A stretch of 64,000 nt of DNA from Candidatus Trichofilum aggregatum (GTDB lineage: Bacteria; Chloroflexota; Anaerolineae; Promineifilales; Promineifilaceae), in NCBI GenBank assembly GCA_016716885.1, contig JADJUV010000039.1, positions 1-64,000 of the forward strand, given 5' to 3'. Position 1 is the stretch's first letter; each line of letters begins with the position of its first letter. The notes below the pieces were generated by a model. The model was not told the origin of the DNA, ran no database searches, and worked only from the letters and a program-made list of their open reading frames with translations. The position numbers and the translations under genes were made by a program. Below are positions 1 through 8,697 of this stretch, in pieces.

Positions 1-863
1 TCCGCCATCGTCAACTGCAAATGGACCATCGTTTTGGTGTGATAAAAACCCAGCGATTCATACAGATGACCCGCGGCCGCGTTCTCACGCCAGGCCCCTA
101 TCTTCACCCGATGCACCGATTTTCTCTGTAACTCATGGAGTGCAGTCAACATCAGTTGTCGCCCCAGCCCTTGCCCCTGGTGCGCGGCCGCAACCCCCAA
201 CGGCTCAATCACCCCCTCATCTCTGGCATCCGGCCAATACCAGACAAAACCAACGGCCTCGTCTCCCTTCAGCAAAAACCGGGGTAGCCCCTGCCGGGGA
301 AACAGATTGAACAATTCGTCATCGGTGTAGGGTTGGTACCAGGGATGCGGGCCAAAGCTGTCATCGTACAGGCGACGGAAGGTGGTCGCGGCCGCGTTGC
401 GGGTCAGTTGGCGGATGGCAAAACCGGTGGGCAAGGTCGGCAAAGCCAGCGCTGGCCCCCCTTCCCGAATGAGTTCCCACTCTTCATGGTGCAGGTCGAA
501 CCCATTGGCTAACAAGAAAAGCCCGGCCGGGGTCTGCACATCGGCCAGCGAGAAGGTGAGGGTCTGAATGCCTTGCGGCCGCAAGCCAGGCACCAACGCT
601 TTCAGCAACTCGCGGCCAATGCCGCGCCGTTGGAAAGCCGGGGCCACCGCTCCGGTCAGGTCGGCCATGTGGGTGAGGCCGGGCACGGGCAACGCGGCCG
701 CGTACCCTACCACCTGCCCCCTGATCTCTGCTACCTGGGCAAATGCGGCCGCGTCTAACAGCGTCCGTAGCTCACGGGCGGAGTGGGTCTGGCGGGGATT
801 GACCTGCTGATGAATGCTGAGGAGCGCGGCCGCGTCCCCGTCTAAAACTTTACGAATAACCAT
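1..863 (-). CDS. Tandem GNAT-family N-acetyltransferase (partial, C-terminus off the left edge)
   Basis: The minus strand is open from ATG at 863 to the window edge, about 287 codons with no stop. It encodes two GNAT folds in a row. The first has an acetyl-CoA loop of R/Q-x-x-G-x-G/A type (QRRGIG, near residue 77). The second has HQGQGLG (near residue 230), followed by the late-GNAT block ENAAAGHLYESLGF. Two-domain GNATs of this shape include mycothiol-synthase-like proteins, but no substrate can be assigned. Seven GCGGCCGC palindromes fall in this reading frame; six read as Ala-Ala-Ala and one as Arg-Pro-Gln. The end of the gene is not in the window. Confidence 0.85.
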   Translation of the reverse strand, partial: MVIRKVLDGDAAALLSIHQQVNPRQTHSARELRTLLDAAAFAQVAEIRGQVVGYAAALPVPGLTHMADLTGAVAPAFQRRGIGRELLKALVPGLRPQGIQTLTFSLADVQTPAGLFLLANGFDLHHEEWELIREGGPALALPTLPTGFAIRQLTRNAAATTFRRLYDDSFGPHPWYQPYTDDELFNLFPRQGLPRFLLKGDEAVGFVWYWPDARDEGVIEPLGVAAAHQGQGLGRQLMLTALHELQRKSVHRVKIGAWRENAAAGHLYESLGFYHTKTMVHLQLTMA

Positions 864-1222
864 GAGCGATCACCTGATGTGTTATAATGAGCCATAGGCG
901 TAGTTTGAATGAGTTGAATAATTAATTGTTGAACGGTTGAATGGGTAATGAAGCGGTAGACGCTTCCCCTCGTTAATCATTCAACCATTCACAAATTCAC
1001 CGATTAATTATTTTCTTCCTCCCAACTGAAACATCCATTTATTATTCGGCTACGAGGAAAGGACATCATGTTATCCCCTTTACCCGTTTTAGAAAAACAA
1101 CACCAGCCACAACGGCTCAATTTGTTTTTCTCTGTGAATCTCTGTGTCTTCACCTCTGTGCCCTCTGTGTAACCTCTTTCTTACTAACCCTTCTTCACGC
1201 AACACGCACCACGCACCATCCT
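864..1222. repeat. Intergenic spacer with degenerate short-tandem words
   Basis: There is no gene here. From about 905 to 1000 the sequence repeats variants of TTGAATG/TTGAAC and then their complements (CATTCAACC). From about 1125 to 1190 it repeats CTCTGTG words (CTCTGTGAATCTCTGTGTC), the same words found at 22186-22400. A TATAAT at 883-888 on the plus strand has no convincing -35 box. These are low-complexity extragenic repeats of the window-wide type. Confidence 0.6.
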
Positions 1223-3093
1223 ATGTACGTCATTGGCACCGCCGGACACGTTGATCACGGCAAATCCACCCTTGTACGCGCCCTTACCGGCATAGACCCT
1301 GACCGCCTGGCTGAAGAAAAAGCCCGCGAAATGACCATTGACCTGGGGTTCGCCTGGCTCAGCCTGGCTGGCCTACCTGATGAAGTCGGCGTGGTAGATG
1401 TGCCCGGCCACCGGGATTTCATCGAGAACATGCTGGCGGGGGTGGGCGGCATTGACCTGGCCCTGTTTGTGGTGGCCGCCGATGAAGGGGTGATGCCCCA
1501 AACCAAGGAACATCTGGCCATTCTTGACCTGCTCGCCATTCGTGGCGGGGTGGTGGCCCTGACCAAAACCGACATGATTGATGACCCGGAATGGCTCGAT
1601 CTGGTGTCGCTGGATGTGGCCGAAGCTCTGCAAGGCACGGTGTTGGCCGATGCTCCCATCGTGCCGGTTTCGGCGCGGACGGGGGGCGGGCTGAAGGAGC
1701 TGAAAAAGATTCTCAGCGAACGGTTGCAACAGGTAGAGCCACGCGAAGACCGCGGCCGCGCCCGTCTGTCTGTTGACCGTGTCTTTACCCTATCCGGCTT
1801 TGGCACCATCGTCACCGGCACACTCATTGGTGGCTCTTTCCAGGTAGGCGAGGCCATCGAAGTGCAACCTACCGGCCTGAAAGGGCGCATTCGTGGCCTG
1901 CAAAGCCACAAAACGAAGCTGGAAACGGCCCGCCCCGGTAGCCGGGTGGCCATTAACCTGACCGGCATGGACAAAGATGACATCCGGCGCGGCGATGTGG
2001 TCGCGGCCGCAAACGTCGTCAGAAGCACCGTTTTATGTGATGTCAGCTACCGCCACCTGCCGGACGCGGCCGCGCCCCTACGCCACAACGCCGAGGTCAA
2101 GCTGTTTGTGGGGGCCAAAGAGGTGTTAGCCCGTGCCCGTGTGCTGGGCAGTGCCGAGATCAAACCGGGTGAAGAAGGCTGGTTACAACTGGTACTGCGC
2201 CAACCGGCGGCTATCGTGCGCGGCGATCATTTTATCCTGCGCCGCCCTTCGCCGGGAGCCACCATCGGCGGCGGTCTCATCCTCGACCCCCACCCCGGCA
2301 AACAGCACCGCCGCTTCCGCCCCGAAGTCATCAGCCGCCTGCAAACACTCAGCCAGGGCACACCCGCCGAGTTACTCCTGCAAACGCTCATGCGCCTGGA
2401 ACCCATTCCGGCGGCTAAGTTACTCAAGCAGGCGGGCATGGATGCCGCGGCCGCGCAAGAGGCCCTGGCCGAGTGTGAACAGGAAAAGCTCGTAGTCCGC
2501 CTGGACGAACAACTGGTGAGTCAGGCTACCATGCGCCGTTGGTTGGGGCAGATTGAGTTGATGGTGCGCCAATATCATCGCGATTATCCGTTGCGCCTGG
2601 GTATCTCGCGGGAAGAGGTGCGTAGCCGCTTGAAACTGAGTGCCACCGTGTTTAATCCGCTGATACGGGACGCGGCCGCGAACTGTCTCCTGGTTGAAGC
2701 CAATGCCCTGCTCCATCTGCCCGGTCACACCATCCAGTTTAGCCCCGCCCAACAAGGCAAAGTGGACCGGCTCATGGCTCTGTTCCAGCAAAGTGGCATC
2801 AACTCACCCAGCGTCAAGGAGTGCCAGGATCTGGCTGGTGAGGATGTTTATTTTGCTCTGGTGGATTTGGGGAGTTGCAGCCGGTGAATGAGAGTGTGGT
2901 GTACGCGGCCGCGGATTATCACCGCTTCATCCATGTTATTCTTGACTACTTACGGCAACACGGCAAAATCAACGCCGCCCAGGTGCGGGACCTGTTTAAC
3001 ACCAGCCGCAAATATGCTATTGCCCTGCTGGAGCACCTGGATGGGAAACGCCTCACCCGACGCGATGGCGATGACCGGATTTTATTCAACTAA
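1223..3093 (+). CDS. selB: Selenocysteine-specific elongation factor SelB (frameshifted near 2870)
   Basis: SelB is an EF-Tu-like GTPase that delivers Sec-tRNA(Sec) to UGA codons with a downstream SECIS hairpin. The N-terminal GTPase shows G1 GHVDHGKS (residues 8-15), G3 DVPGH (59-63) and G4 TKTD (114-117). EF-Tu domains 2 and 3 follow, then winged-helix repeats. The frame stops at 2887, but the last winged helix continues in the next frame from about 2875 to 3093 (YAAADYHRF... to RILFN). Adding one G to the GGGG at 2869-2872 rejoins them into a protein of about 622 residues, normal for SelB. This is most likely a homopolymer sequencing error. No selA, selD or tRNA-Sec is visible nearby. It implies that the organism uses selenocysteine. 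Confidence 0.92.
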
Positions 3094-3250
3094 CCTAACC
3101 TGGACCAGCCAGAACCAAAGAGGTTTGTCCGCAGATTAAGCGAATTATCACGAAGGGATTAAAAATCAGCGTTAATTCCTGAAATTCGTGGCTAATCTTC
3201 TTGCTTACTGTACAAGAAATTGACTCGGAAGGTACTAACGACTCATAACG
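3094..3250. repeat. Dispersed repeat D, copy 1
   Basis: The sequence matches 52455-52595 in order: CCTAACCTGGACCA, then a CCGCAGATTAA block, a GCGTTAAT block, an ACTTCTTGC-like block (ATCTTCTTGCTTACTG here), and a GAAATTGACT/GAAGTTGACTGGGAAGG-like end. Copy 2 contains inverted CCGCAGATT...AATCTGCGG arms. Two copies lie about 49 kb apart, both intergenic. No ORF is present. The function is unknown. Confidence 0.6.
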
Positions 3251-3254
3251 AACA

Positions 3255-3809
3255 ATGACTAGAAACGTAATTGAGGTGTATTTACATCTGCTGGATAACC
3301 AGAGGGAAACAGCCCTGAGCGCGTTAGTGGGGCTGAGTGATGAACAAATCTGGCAACGTCCGGCTCCCAAAGAGTGGAGCATTGGCGAAATCTTGAACCA
3401 CAATTATCTGCTTATCGCCAGCACCTTGCCCTATGTACGGTTGGCCTGGCGCTGGTGGGGCTGGCGCGGCCGCAGACGTCGCCACCTGCCTTACCCAACC
3501 GAAATCCCTGATCTATACCGTGATGGCAAATTCCCCATGTGGGTGGGATTCATGTGGACACCCCGCCACAACCCGCGCCGCCCCGTCCCCCTCACCCAAC
3601 TCACGAGCGAATTACGCGCCTTGCACCAACAAGCCCATGATTTTTATGACGATAAAGACGAGGCCGAATTGGGACACGTTCATCTCTACGATCCCTACTT
3701 TGGCTGGCTCAACCTGATCTTGACCCTACGCCTGGGCATTTATCACGATCAACTCCATTATGATGATGTGCTGAAACTGGCCCAGGAGATAAAACGGGGA
3801 ACATCATAA
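3255..3809 (+). CDS. DinB-like (DUF664-type) four-helix metal-binding protein
   Basis: The 184-residue product begins with ATG at 3255. It has the DinB/YfiT layout: an N-terminal helix with EWSIGEILNHN, where the His of NHN (about residue 48) is the first metal ligand, and a C-terminal YHDQLHYDDV with two more His. Three well-placed His typify the DinB superfamily, which includes bacillithiol-, mycothiol- and glutathione-dependent transferases. No substrate can be assigned. A tryptophan/arginine-rich insert (WRWWGWRGRRRR, part of it from a GCGGCCGC site) lies mid-protein. The gene is monocistronic. Confidence 0.75.
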   Translation: MTRNVIEVYLHLLDNQRETALSALVGLSDEQIWQRPAPKEWSIGEILNHNYLLIASTLPYVRLAWRWWGWRGRRRRHLPYPTEIPDLYRDGKFPMWVGFMWTPRHNPRRPVPLTQLTSELRALHQQAHDFYDDKDEAELGHVHLYDPYFGWLNLILTLRLGIYHDQLHYDDVLKLAQEIKRGTS

Positions 3810-3811
3810 TT

Positions 3812-3910
3812 CATCCCCTCACCGCTATCCTTTTCAACCTGGACGGCACATTGGTTGGAGCAGGCGATAACACTTTAGCGGCAACGGTATGCCGCTGTCG
3901 GGTTGGTTGA
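3812..3910 (+). pseudogene. Possible HAD-family remnant
   Basis: Immediately after the DinB stop, an open stretch without a good start codon reads LTAILFNLDGTLVGAG before a TGA at 3908-3910. This resembles HAD motif I (D-x-D-G-T), with the first Asp replaced by Asn. Downstream in other frames nothing further is convincing. It could be a real HAD gene cut by the damaged sequence that follows, or a chance match. Confidence 0.3.
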
Positions 3911-4260
3911 AAATCAGGCTTATGCGGGCATCCCGGCGTTAATGGCGTCGTTTCGCCTTTATTCTGGCGACCACAAACCGCATCTGCATGCCCGGCGCAT
4001 TCTGACCCATCATAGCCTGGGGCATTATTTCGCGGGGGTTGGTTGGGGGGGCCCGATGACAAGGGAATTGTTGGCTTATTTGCCAGGAAGGGGGCGCGGC
4101 GCGCCCCGGGGGGGGCGGGCCCGCGGCCCGCAAAACGGCCCCGCGGTGGCCGGTGAGCGGCCCGGCGGGGCCTGGTTATCCCCCCACCCTTTTTTCCCCC
4201 CCCTCCAAACCAATTGACGCCCCCTTTTCTCACTGCTAGACTTCACTCAGTTTGATAATG
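3911..4260. other. Non-coding or low-quality stretch rich in G/C homopolymers
   Basis: From about 4040 to 4215 the sequence is dominated by G and C runs (GGGGGGG, GGCGCGCC, CCCCGGGGGGGG, CCCCCCC) quite unlike its neighbours. Open frames here translate to low-complexity Gly/Arg/Pro. It looks like badly called or mis-assembled sequence rather than biology. No gene is supported. Confidence 0.5.
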
Positions 4261-4289
4261 ACCCGCTGAATTGTTCAAAATGAGAAGCC

Positions 4290-4592
4290 ATGCTTACCCA
4301 AGAGAAACTCATTGCCCAATTACATCAAAGTTACCCCTATTTGGCCGCCGAATTTGGCGTGAGCCGCATTGGCTTGTTTGGTTCATTTGCCAAAGAGGCG
4401 GCTAACGAAAACAGCGATGTCGATCTCTTTGTCGAATTTGACCGTCCCCCGGGCTTCAAATTCATTGAATTAAGCGAATACTTGGAAAAACTATTGGGGC
4501 GTAAGGTAGATATTCTGACCCAGGCAGGTTTACAAGGAATTCGTGTTAGTCGTGTGGCGGAGAGTATTGCCCGGAGCATTATTTATGTCTGA
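4290..4592 (+). CDS. mntA: MntA-like minimal nucleotidyltransferase (antitoxin)
   Basis: The 100-residue product is a MNT-fold nucleotidyltransferase. It carries the diagnostic G-S-(x)n-D-x-D block: GLFGSFAKEAANENSDVDLFVEF (residues 29-51), with the two metal-binding Asp in SDVDL. In characterised MntA/HepT pairs this enzyme adds AMP to a tyrosine of the HEPN toxin and silences it. It overlaps the following hepT-like gene by 8 bases, so the two are translationally coupled. There is no GCGGCCGC palindrome in either gene, which fits acquisition by transfer. Confidence 0.88.
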   Translation: MLTQEKLIAQLHQSYPYLAAEFGVSRIGLFGSFAKEAANENSDVDLFVEFDRPPGFKFIELSEYLEKLLGRKVDILTQAGLQGIRVSRVAESIARSIIYV

Positions 4593-4941
4593 GCGGACGG
4601 AACAGGATTTCCTGAGCGACATGCAAGAAGCACTCCATCGCATCGCTGGTTATACAGTCGGGATGACGTACAAAACATTTCTGAGTGACAAACGAACTCA
4701 GGATGCCGTCATTCGCAATCTGGAAATTCTAGGTGAAGCGACCAAGCATATTGCGGAGCCAACACGACTTACTTACGACCACATTCCCTGGAAAAATATG
4801 GCTGGGGCCAGGGATCGGTTAATCCACAACTACTTTGGCGTTAACCTGGACATTGTATGGCAAATTGTAACGGCAGAACTGCCTCAGGTGGCGATAGATT
4901 TAGCCCAGGTGGTATCTGATCTGACAGCAAAAGAAGACTAA
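4585..4941 (+). CDS. hepT: HepT-like HEPN ribonuclease (toxin)
   Basis: The 118-residue HEPN/DUF86 protein starts at ATG 4585, inside the end of mntA. It has the HEPN active-site motif R-x4-H-x-Y as RDRLIHNY (about residues 78-85). In the family the Arg and His cut RNA and the Tyr is the target of AMPylation by MntA. Together with the upstream gene it forms a type VII toxin-antitoxin unit. A GTG start at 4543 is possible but would create a long overlap with mntA. Confidence 0.88.
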   Translation: MSERTEQDFLSDMQEALHRIAGYTVGMTYKTFLSDKRTQDAVIRNLEILGEATKHIAEPTRLTYDHIPWKNMAGARDRLIHNYFGVNLDIVWQIVTAELPQVAIDLAQVVSDLTAKED

Positions 4942-4965
4942 CCCGCAATCTGTCCCCTACCCGTT

Positions 4966-5934
4966 ATGCACATCATCATTCCCGACGATTATCAGAATGC
5001 TACGCCTGGCTTGGCCTGTTTTGCCAAACTGGCGGGGCATACTGTTACGGTGTTCAATGACACCGTCAAGGATATGGATGCTTTGGTCGAACGGCTTTAC
5101 CCGGCCGAGGCCCTGGTGCTCATCCGGGAACGCACTCCCATTACAGAAGCATTGTTGGCTCGTCTACCCAACCTGAAATTGATTAGCCAGACGGGCAAGG
5201 GGATAACGCATATTGACGCGGCCGCAGCCACCCGCCACCATGTCCTCATCTGTGCCGGAACCGGCTCCCCCACCGCCCCCGCCGAACTCACCTGGGCGCT
5301 CATCATGGCCGCCCTGCGCCACATCCCCCAGGAAGTGGCCCACCTGCGGGCCGGGGGCTGGCAGACGACGGTGGGTAGGGTGTTACGCGGCCGCACCCTG
5401 GGTATCTTCGGTTATGGCAAAATAGGGTCGCTGGTGGCCGGGTATGGACGGGCCTTTGGCATGAAGGTGCTGGTGTGGGGAAGAGAAGGATCATTGGCCC
5501 GCGGCCGCGCTGACGGTTACACCCCTGCCCCCGACAAAGAAACATTTTTCGCCCAAACCGACATACTTTCTCTCCATTTGCGGCTCATCCCCGAAACACG
5601 CGGCATCGTCACCTCTGGCGACCTGGCCCTGATGAAACCGGACGCGCTCCTCGTTAATACCAGCCGCGCCGAACTTATCGCTCCTGGCGCCCTGGAAATG
5701 GCCTTGCGGGCCGGTCGTCCCGGCTGGGCGGCAGTGGATGTATACGAGGAAGAGCCGATCCTGGGCGCGAATCATCCTCTGCTCAAGTTGGACAACGCCC
5801 TTTGTACACCCCACCTCGGTTATGTCGAACAAGACAGCTATGAACTGTATTTCAGCCAGGCATTTGAGCAGGTGCTTGCCTTTGCGGAAGGCCATCCCAT
5901 CAACGTGGTAAACCCCGAGATCCTCGACACCTAA
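4966..5934 (+). CDS. D-2-hydroxyacid dehydrogenase (NAD-dependent)
   Basis: The 322-residue product is of the phosphoglycerate/formate dehydrogenase fold. The Rossmann motif is GIFGYGKIG (about residues 145-153). The catalytic triad is visible as Arg in LVNTSRAELI (about 226), Glu in the YEEEP segment, and His in CTPHLGY (about 284). These enzymes reversibly reduce 2-keto acids to D-2-hydroxyacids; the exact substrate cannot be read from sequence. It lacks the ACT domain of SerA. It starts 24 bases after hepT but is not obviously part of that unit. Three GCGGCCGC sites lie within it. Confidence 0.85.
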   Translation: MHIIIPDDYQNATPGLACFAKLAGHTVTVFNDTVKDMDALVERLYPAEALVLIRERTPITEALLARLPNLKLISQTGKGITHIDAAAATRHHVLICAGTGSPTAPAELTWALIMAALRHIPQEVAHLRAGGWQTTVGRVLRGRTLGIFGYGKIGSLVAGYGRAFGMKVLVWGREGSLARGRADGYTPAPDKETFFAQTDILSLHLRLIPETRGIVTSGDLALMKPDALLVNTSRAELIAPGALEMALRAGRPGWAAVDVYEEEPILGANHPLLKLDNALCTPHLGYVEQDSYELYFSQAFEQVLAFAEGHPINVVNPEILDT

Positions 5935-6060
5935 AGAGTTTAGAGCGAGTCCAGGACGCGGGGCGATCAAGATGGATGAAAACAGCGAGTAGCGAGTACG
6001 AGGCATGAAACTCACAACCTGAAACTTGAAACTTGAAACTTATTTTCGCAGGAGTGACCT
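5935..6060. repeat. Spacer with tandem heptamers (GAAACTT)
   Basis: The spacer has GAGTTTAGAGCGAG and AGCGAGTAGCGAGTACGAGG words, then CCTGAAACTTGAAACTTGAAACTT (about 6019-6042), a degenerate 7-base tandem array. The complement of the same word recurs at 7379-7435 and 59577-59632. An AGGAG sits before the ATG at 6061. Confidence 0.6.
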
Positions 6061-6540
6061 ATGAATTGGCAAGATATTTTCGCTCCCTCGGAACCAGCGA
6101 TAGAAACGATTATTCGTGGTTCGGTGATGTACCTGGTGCTGTTTTTTCTGCTCCGCCTGACGCTCAAACGGGTGGGCGGTAATATCAGCCTGGGTGAGGT
6201 GTTGATGATTGCCCTGGTCGCGGCCGCGGCCCAAAACGCCATGGCCCGTAACCATACCTCTGTCACCGATGGTGTCATCCTGGTCGCCACCATTGCTTTC
6301 TGGAGTTACACCCTGGATTGGCTGGCTCACCGATTCCCCTGGTTTGAACGATACTACAGTCCCCCACCCATACTCCTGGTCAAAAACGGCAAAATTATCC
6401 ACGCCAATCTACGCCGCGAACTCATCACCGAGGCCGAGTTATGGAGTCAATTACGCAACTTTGATATTGAACACCTGTCGGAAGTGGCTGAGGCGTACAT
6501 CGAAAATGATGGTCACATTACCGTCATCCGCCGCGATTAA
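6061..6540 (+). CDS. DUF421/YetF-like membrane protein
   Basis: The 159-residue product is typical of the DUF421 family: a short N-terminal leader, two or three hydrophobic segments (about residues 20-35, 42-60 and 68-85), then a soluble alpha/beta C-terminal domain (LVKNGKIIHANLRRELITEAELWSQLR) ending in a strand with GHITVIRR. Members are linked to Bacillus YetF/YdfR; the molecular role is not established. Start ATG 6061 is preceded by GCAGGAGTGACCT. It overlaps the convergent methyltransferase end by 4 bases. Confidence 0.8.
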   Translation: MNWQDIFAPSEPAIETIIRGSVMYLVLFFLLRLTLKRVGGNISLGEVLMIALVAAAAQNAMARNHTSVTDGVILVATIAFWSYTLDWLAHRFPWFERYYSPPPILLVKNGKIIHANLRRELITEAELWSQLRNFDIEHLSEVAEAYIENDGHITVIRRD

Positions 6541-7382
6541 CTCCCCAGGTTCGTAGTAACGGCTTTGAGCGGGCTCCCCCCGCCCCGCCGCGGTCCTCCA
6601 CGGGGGCCGGGGCGGGGGGTCCGTCGTGTGCGGCGGGCTTGTGCGGCCCGGGGGGCGTCTTCGTTTGTGTGCGGCTTTTGCCCAGTCAAAATAGCGTACA
6701 GGCTTAAGTTCCCCTCTTGCCCATCACTGGTGAAATGATGTTCAACCAGCAAACCGGCGGCCTGGGCCAAAGCCGTGAGTTCGGGCTGATCAATCTGGCA
6801 GACATAGCGCAGAGCCGTTCCCCCTCGTTGCCAGGTCAACAAATAATCATGCATTTCCACCTCATCCTGGCTCAACCCCACCCGCGACCAAGCCACAACT
6901 TTGCGCTGTTGCCGTGCGCTGTCTAAAAATTGCCAGGTAGAGATGAGGACGCGGCCGCGTTCCCCCACATGTTTTCTCATCTCGCGCAACAATTTAACCC
7001 GATTCTCGCGCCCGGGGATATGCTGCAAAACAGCCAGGCAGGCAATAGCCGGGAACTGTCCCAATCCAGCCAGGCAACCGGGCTGGCTGATGTCTCGTTC
7101 TAAAAACGTGCCGGGCGTATTCGCGGCCGCTTTCGCCAGCAACGCCGCGCTGAAATCTATGCCGGTGTACTGCTCAATTACCCCTCGTTCCAGCAAAAAG
7201 CGACCAAACCGCCCCTCGCCACAGCCCAGTTCCAGCAAATGGGGGCAAGGTTGGGGCAGATGCTCCAGGAGAAGGGCAAAACCAGGTTGCGGCCGCGCCC
7301 GGCTTTGGGCAAACGGATCAGCCACCTGCTCATAAAAGGCCCGGTTCAGGGCAAGGAATTGTTGGGCGATAGGGGGTTTCAA
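6537..7382 (-). CDS. Class I SAM-dependent methyltransferase (C-terminus artificially extended)
   Basis: This is a Rossmann methyltransferase with motif I LLELGCGEGRFG (about residues 47-58), an acidic strand-2 residue in TGIDFS, and a motif IV-like AIACLAVLQHIPG. The substrate is unknown. The last 40 residues or so (Arg/Gly/Pro-rich, then KAVTTNLGS) come from a G/C-homopolymer zone at 6570-6650 and from half of dispersed hairpin repeat A at 6546-6575. The native protein probably ends near 6665, after GQKPHTNE. Three GCGGCCGC sites lie within the gene. Confidence 0.78.
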   Translation of the reverse strand: MKPPIAQQFLALNRAFYEQVADPFAQSRARPQPGFALLLEHLPQPCPHLLELGCGEGRFGRFLLERGVIEQYTGIDFSAALLAKAAANTPGTFLERDISQPGCLAGLGQFPAIACLAVLQHIPGRENRVKLLREMRKHVGERGRVLISTWQFLDSARQQRKVVAWSRVGLSQDEVEMHDYLLTWQRGGTALRYVCQIDQPELTALAQAAGLLVEHHFTSDGQEGNLSLYAILTGQKPHTNEDAPRAAQARRTRRTPRPGPRGGPRRGGGSPLKAVTTNLGS

Positions 7383-7570
7383 GTTTCAAGTTCCAGGTTT
7401 TTAGTTTCGAGTTTAAAGTTCCGAGTTTGGGCACTCAATCTTGAGTCCACTGAAAGAAGCCACGAATTGACAAATAATACAAATTTCATTCCAATCACTT
7501 TGCCACTTTGCCACTCTGCCACTCTGCCACTTTGTCACTTTGCCACTCTGCCACTTTGCCACTCTACCCC
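7383..7570. repeat. Low-complexity intergenic arrays
   Basis: At 7379-7435 degenerate 7-mers of AGTTTCA/AGTTCCG type are repeated. At 7496-7566 there are about nine degenerate 8-mers CACTTTGC/CACTCTGC in a row. Neither codes for anything plausible. They resemble the short tandemly repeated repetitive sequences known in cyanobacteria. Confidence 0.7.
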
Positions 7571-7771
7571 TCAGTCCTCACCACCCATCTCTTTCACCTT
7601 TCTTATCCGCCGGGTGTTGGTGACGAACCAGAGTTGGCCGTTGCTGGTTTGCACCCAGACAGCCGGGGGAGCGTGGCGCACGACGCGGCCGCGCCACCAC
7701 CGTTCATCACCCGCAAATTGAATTTCCACCGGGTCTCCGGGTTGGTACTGGTCGCTGAGCCGTTTGGTCAT
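7571..7771 (-). CDS. Small SH3-like hypothetical protein
   Basis: The 66-residue product starts at ATG 7771, one base after the stop of the fructosamine kinase upstream, so the genes are coupled. The sequence (YQPGDPVEIQF..., WWRGRVV, VWVQTSNGQLWFV) has the alternating hydrophobic/tryptophan pattern of a small SH3/Tudor-like beta barrel. I do not recognise a named family. A longer open frame reaches back to 7951, but only by overlapping the kinase. Confidence 0.55.
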   Translation of the reverse strand: MTKRLSDQYQPGDPVEIQFAGDERWWRGRVVRHAPPAVWVQTSNGQLWFVTNTRRIRKVKEMGGED

Positions 7772-7772
7772 A

Positions 7773-8612
7773 TCAACAACCAAACCGGCGCAAGGTTTGA
7801 TCCACCGAGGCGATGTAACCACCGCCGAAGAGGCGCACATGGACAAGCAATGGATAGAGGTTGTATAAATCGCGCCGTTCGTTCCAGAAGCCGGGCGCGA
7901 TGGGGTTTTGCTCCTGATAAGCGGCAAAAAACGTCTGCCCGAAGGTGCCAAACAAGGTGATAAAGGCTAGCTCGATTTCCGGGTGGGCGTAGTAGATGGC
8001 GGGGTCAATGAAACCAGTGACGCGGCCGCGCTCCGCCAACACATTCGTCGTCCACACGTCACCATGGATCAGGGCTGGTTGGGTGGGTTCTTCTAACCAG
8101 CGGGGCAACTGTCCGGCCAACTTCTCCAGCCGCGCCATCATCGAACCGGGCAACTGTCGGGCATCCAGAGCGAACCGGGCCATGTAAAGTAGGCGCTGAT
8201 CGCGGAAGAAATCGAGCCAGCGGGTTGTCCAGGGGTTTGGTTGGGGCAGGCCACCGATGAGGGTATCTTGTGACAAACCAAACTGGGGAGTGGTGATGCG
8301 GTGAAGGGTGGCTAAGTGCGCGGCCGCGTCTCGTTCAGTGGCGACATCAAAGTGACTATCACCGGGCACAAATGCCATGACCAGCAACTCTGGGGTGCTG
8401 TGTAGCACCTGGGGCACGGGTAGCTGGCTGTGTTGGGCCAGGTAGGTGAGCATGAACCCTTCAAGGTGAAGTTGGGGTTGCGGCCGCGAGTCCACCTTCA
8501 CCACCACCGTTCGCCCATCGGCCAGCCCCGCCTGATACACCTCACCGACACAACCGCCCGGTAGCGGCCGCAAATCCAACACTTTCTGGCCCACAATCTC
8601 GCTCAACACCAT
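7773..8612 (-). CDS. Fructosamine-3-kinase family protein
   Basis: The 279-residue kinase fold of the FN3K/ketosamine-3-kinase family phosphorylates fructosamines on glycated proteins or metabolites and so starts their removal. Visible features are the nucleotide-binding N-lobe (GGCVGEVYQA, catalytic Lys in VVVKVDSR), the HRD-like loop LIHGDVWTTNVL with catalytic Asp (about residue 193), and the metal-binding FIDPAIYY. The length is normal. The small gene at 7571 follows directly. Four GCGGCCGC sites lie in the frame. Confidence 0.88.
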   Translation of the reverse strand: MVLSEIVGQKVLDLRPLPGGCVGEVYQAGLADGRTVVVKVDSRPQPQLHLEGFMLTYLAQHSQLPVPQVLHSTPELLVMAFVPGDSHFDVATERDAAAHLATLHRITTPQFGLSQDTLIGGLPQPNPWTTRWLDFFRDQRLLYMARFALDARQLPGSMMARLEKLAGQLPRWLEEPTQPALIHGDVWTTNVLAERGRVTGFIDPAIYYAHPEIELAFITLFGTFGQTFFAAYQEQNPIAPGFWNERRDLYNLYPLLVHVRLFGGGYIASVDQTLRRFGC

Positions 8613-8697
8613 AAGAACAAGGATGAATTAGGAAGGATGAATTATGAAAAGAGGGAACCCGACTTCTAATTCATCCTTCCTAATTCATAATTCCCTT
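8613..8697. repeat. Inverted GGATGAATTA repeats
   Basis: AAGGATGAATTAGGAAGGATGAATTATG is followed about 20 bases later by its inverse (CTAATTCATCCTTCCTAATTC, shown in two parts). It can fold into a hairpin between the DUF2330 gene end and the kinase start, and could act as a processing or termination structure. Confidence 0.5.

Noticed and set aside
864..1222. tRNA-Sec (selC) upstream of selB
   Set aside because: I searched for a long acceptor stem with a TTCGAATC-type loop and CCA end. None is present.
1255..2028. Long antisense ORF in selB
   Set aside because: It is Ser/Arg/Pro-rich and opposite a strongly conserved GTPase; a shadow frame of GC-rich DNA.
4060..4200. Gly/Arg-rich ORFs in the homopolymer zone
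   Set aside because: They arise from G and C runs on both strands at once, a hallmark of low-quality sequence.
7496..7566. CRISPR array
   Set aside because: The unit is 8 bases with no spacers between repeats, so it is a simple degenerate tandem repeat.
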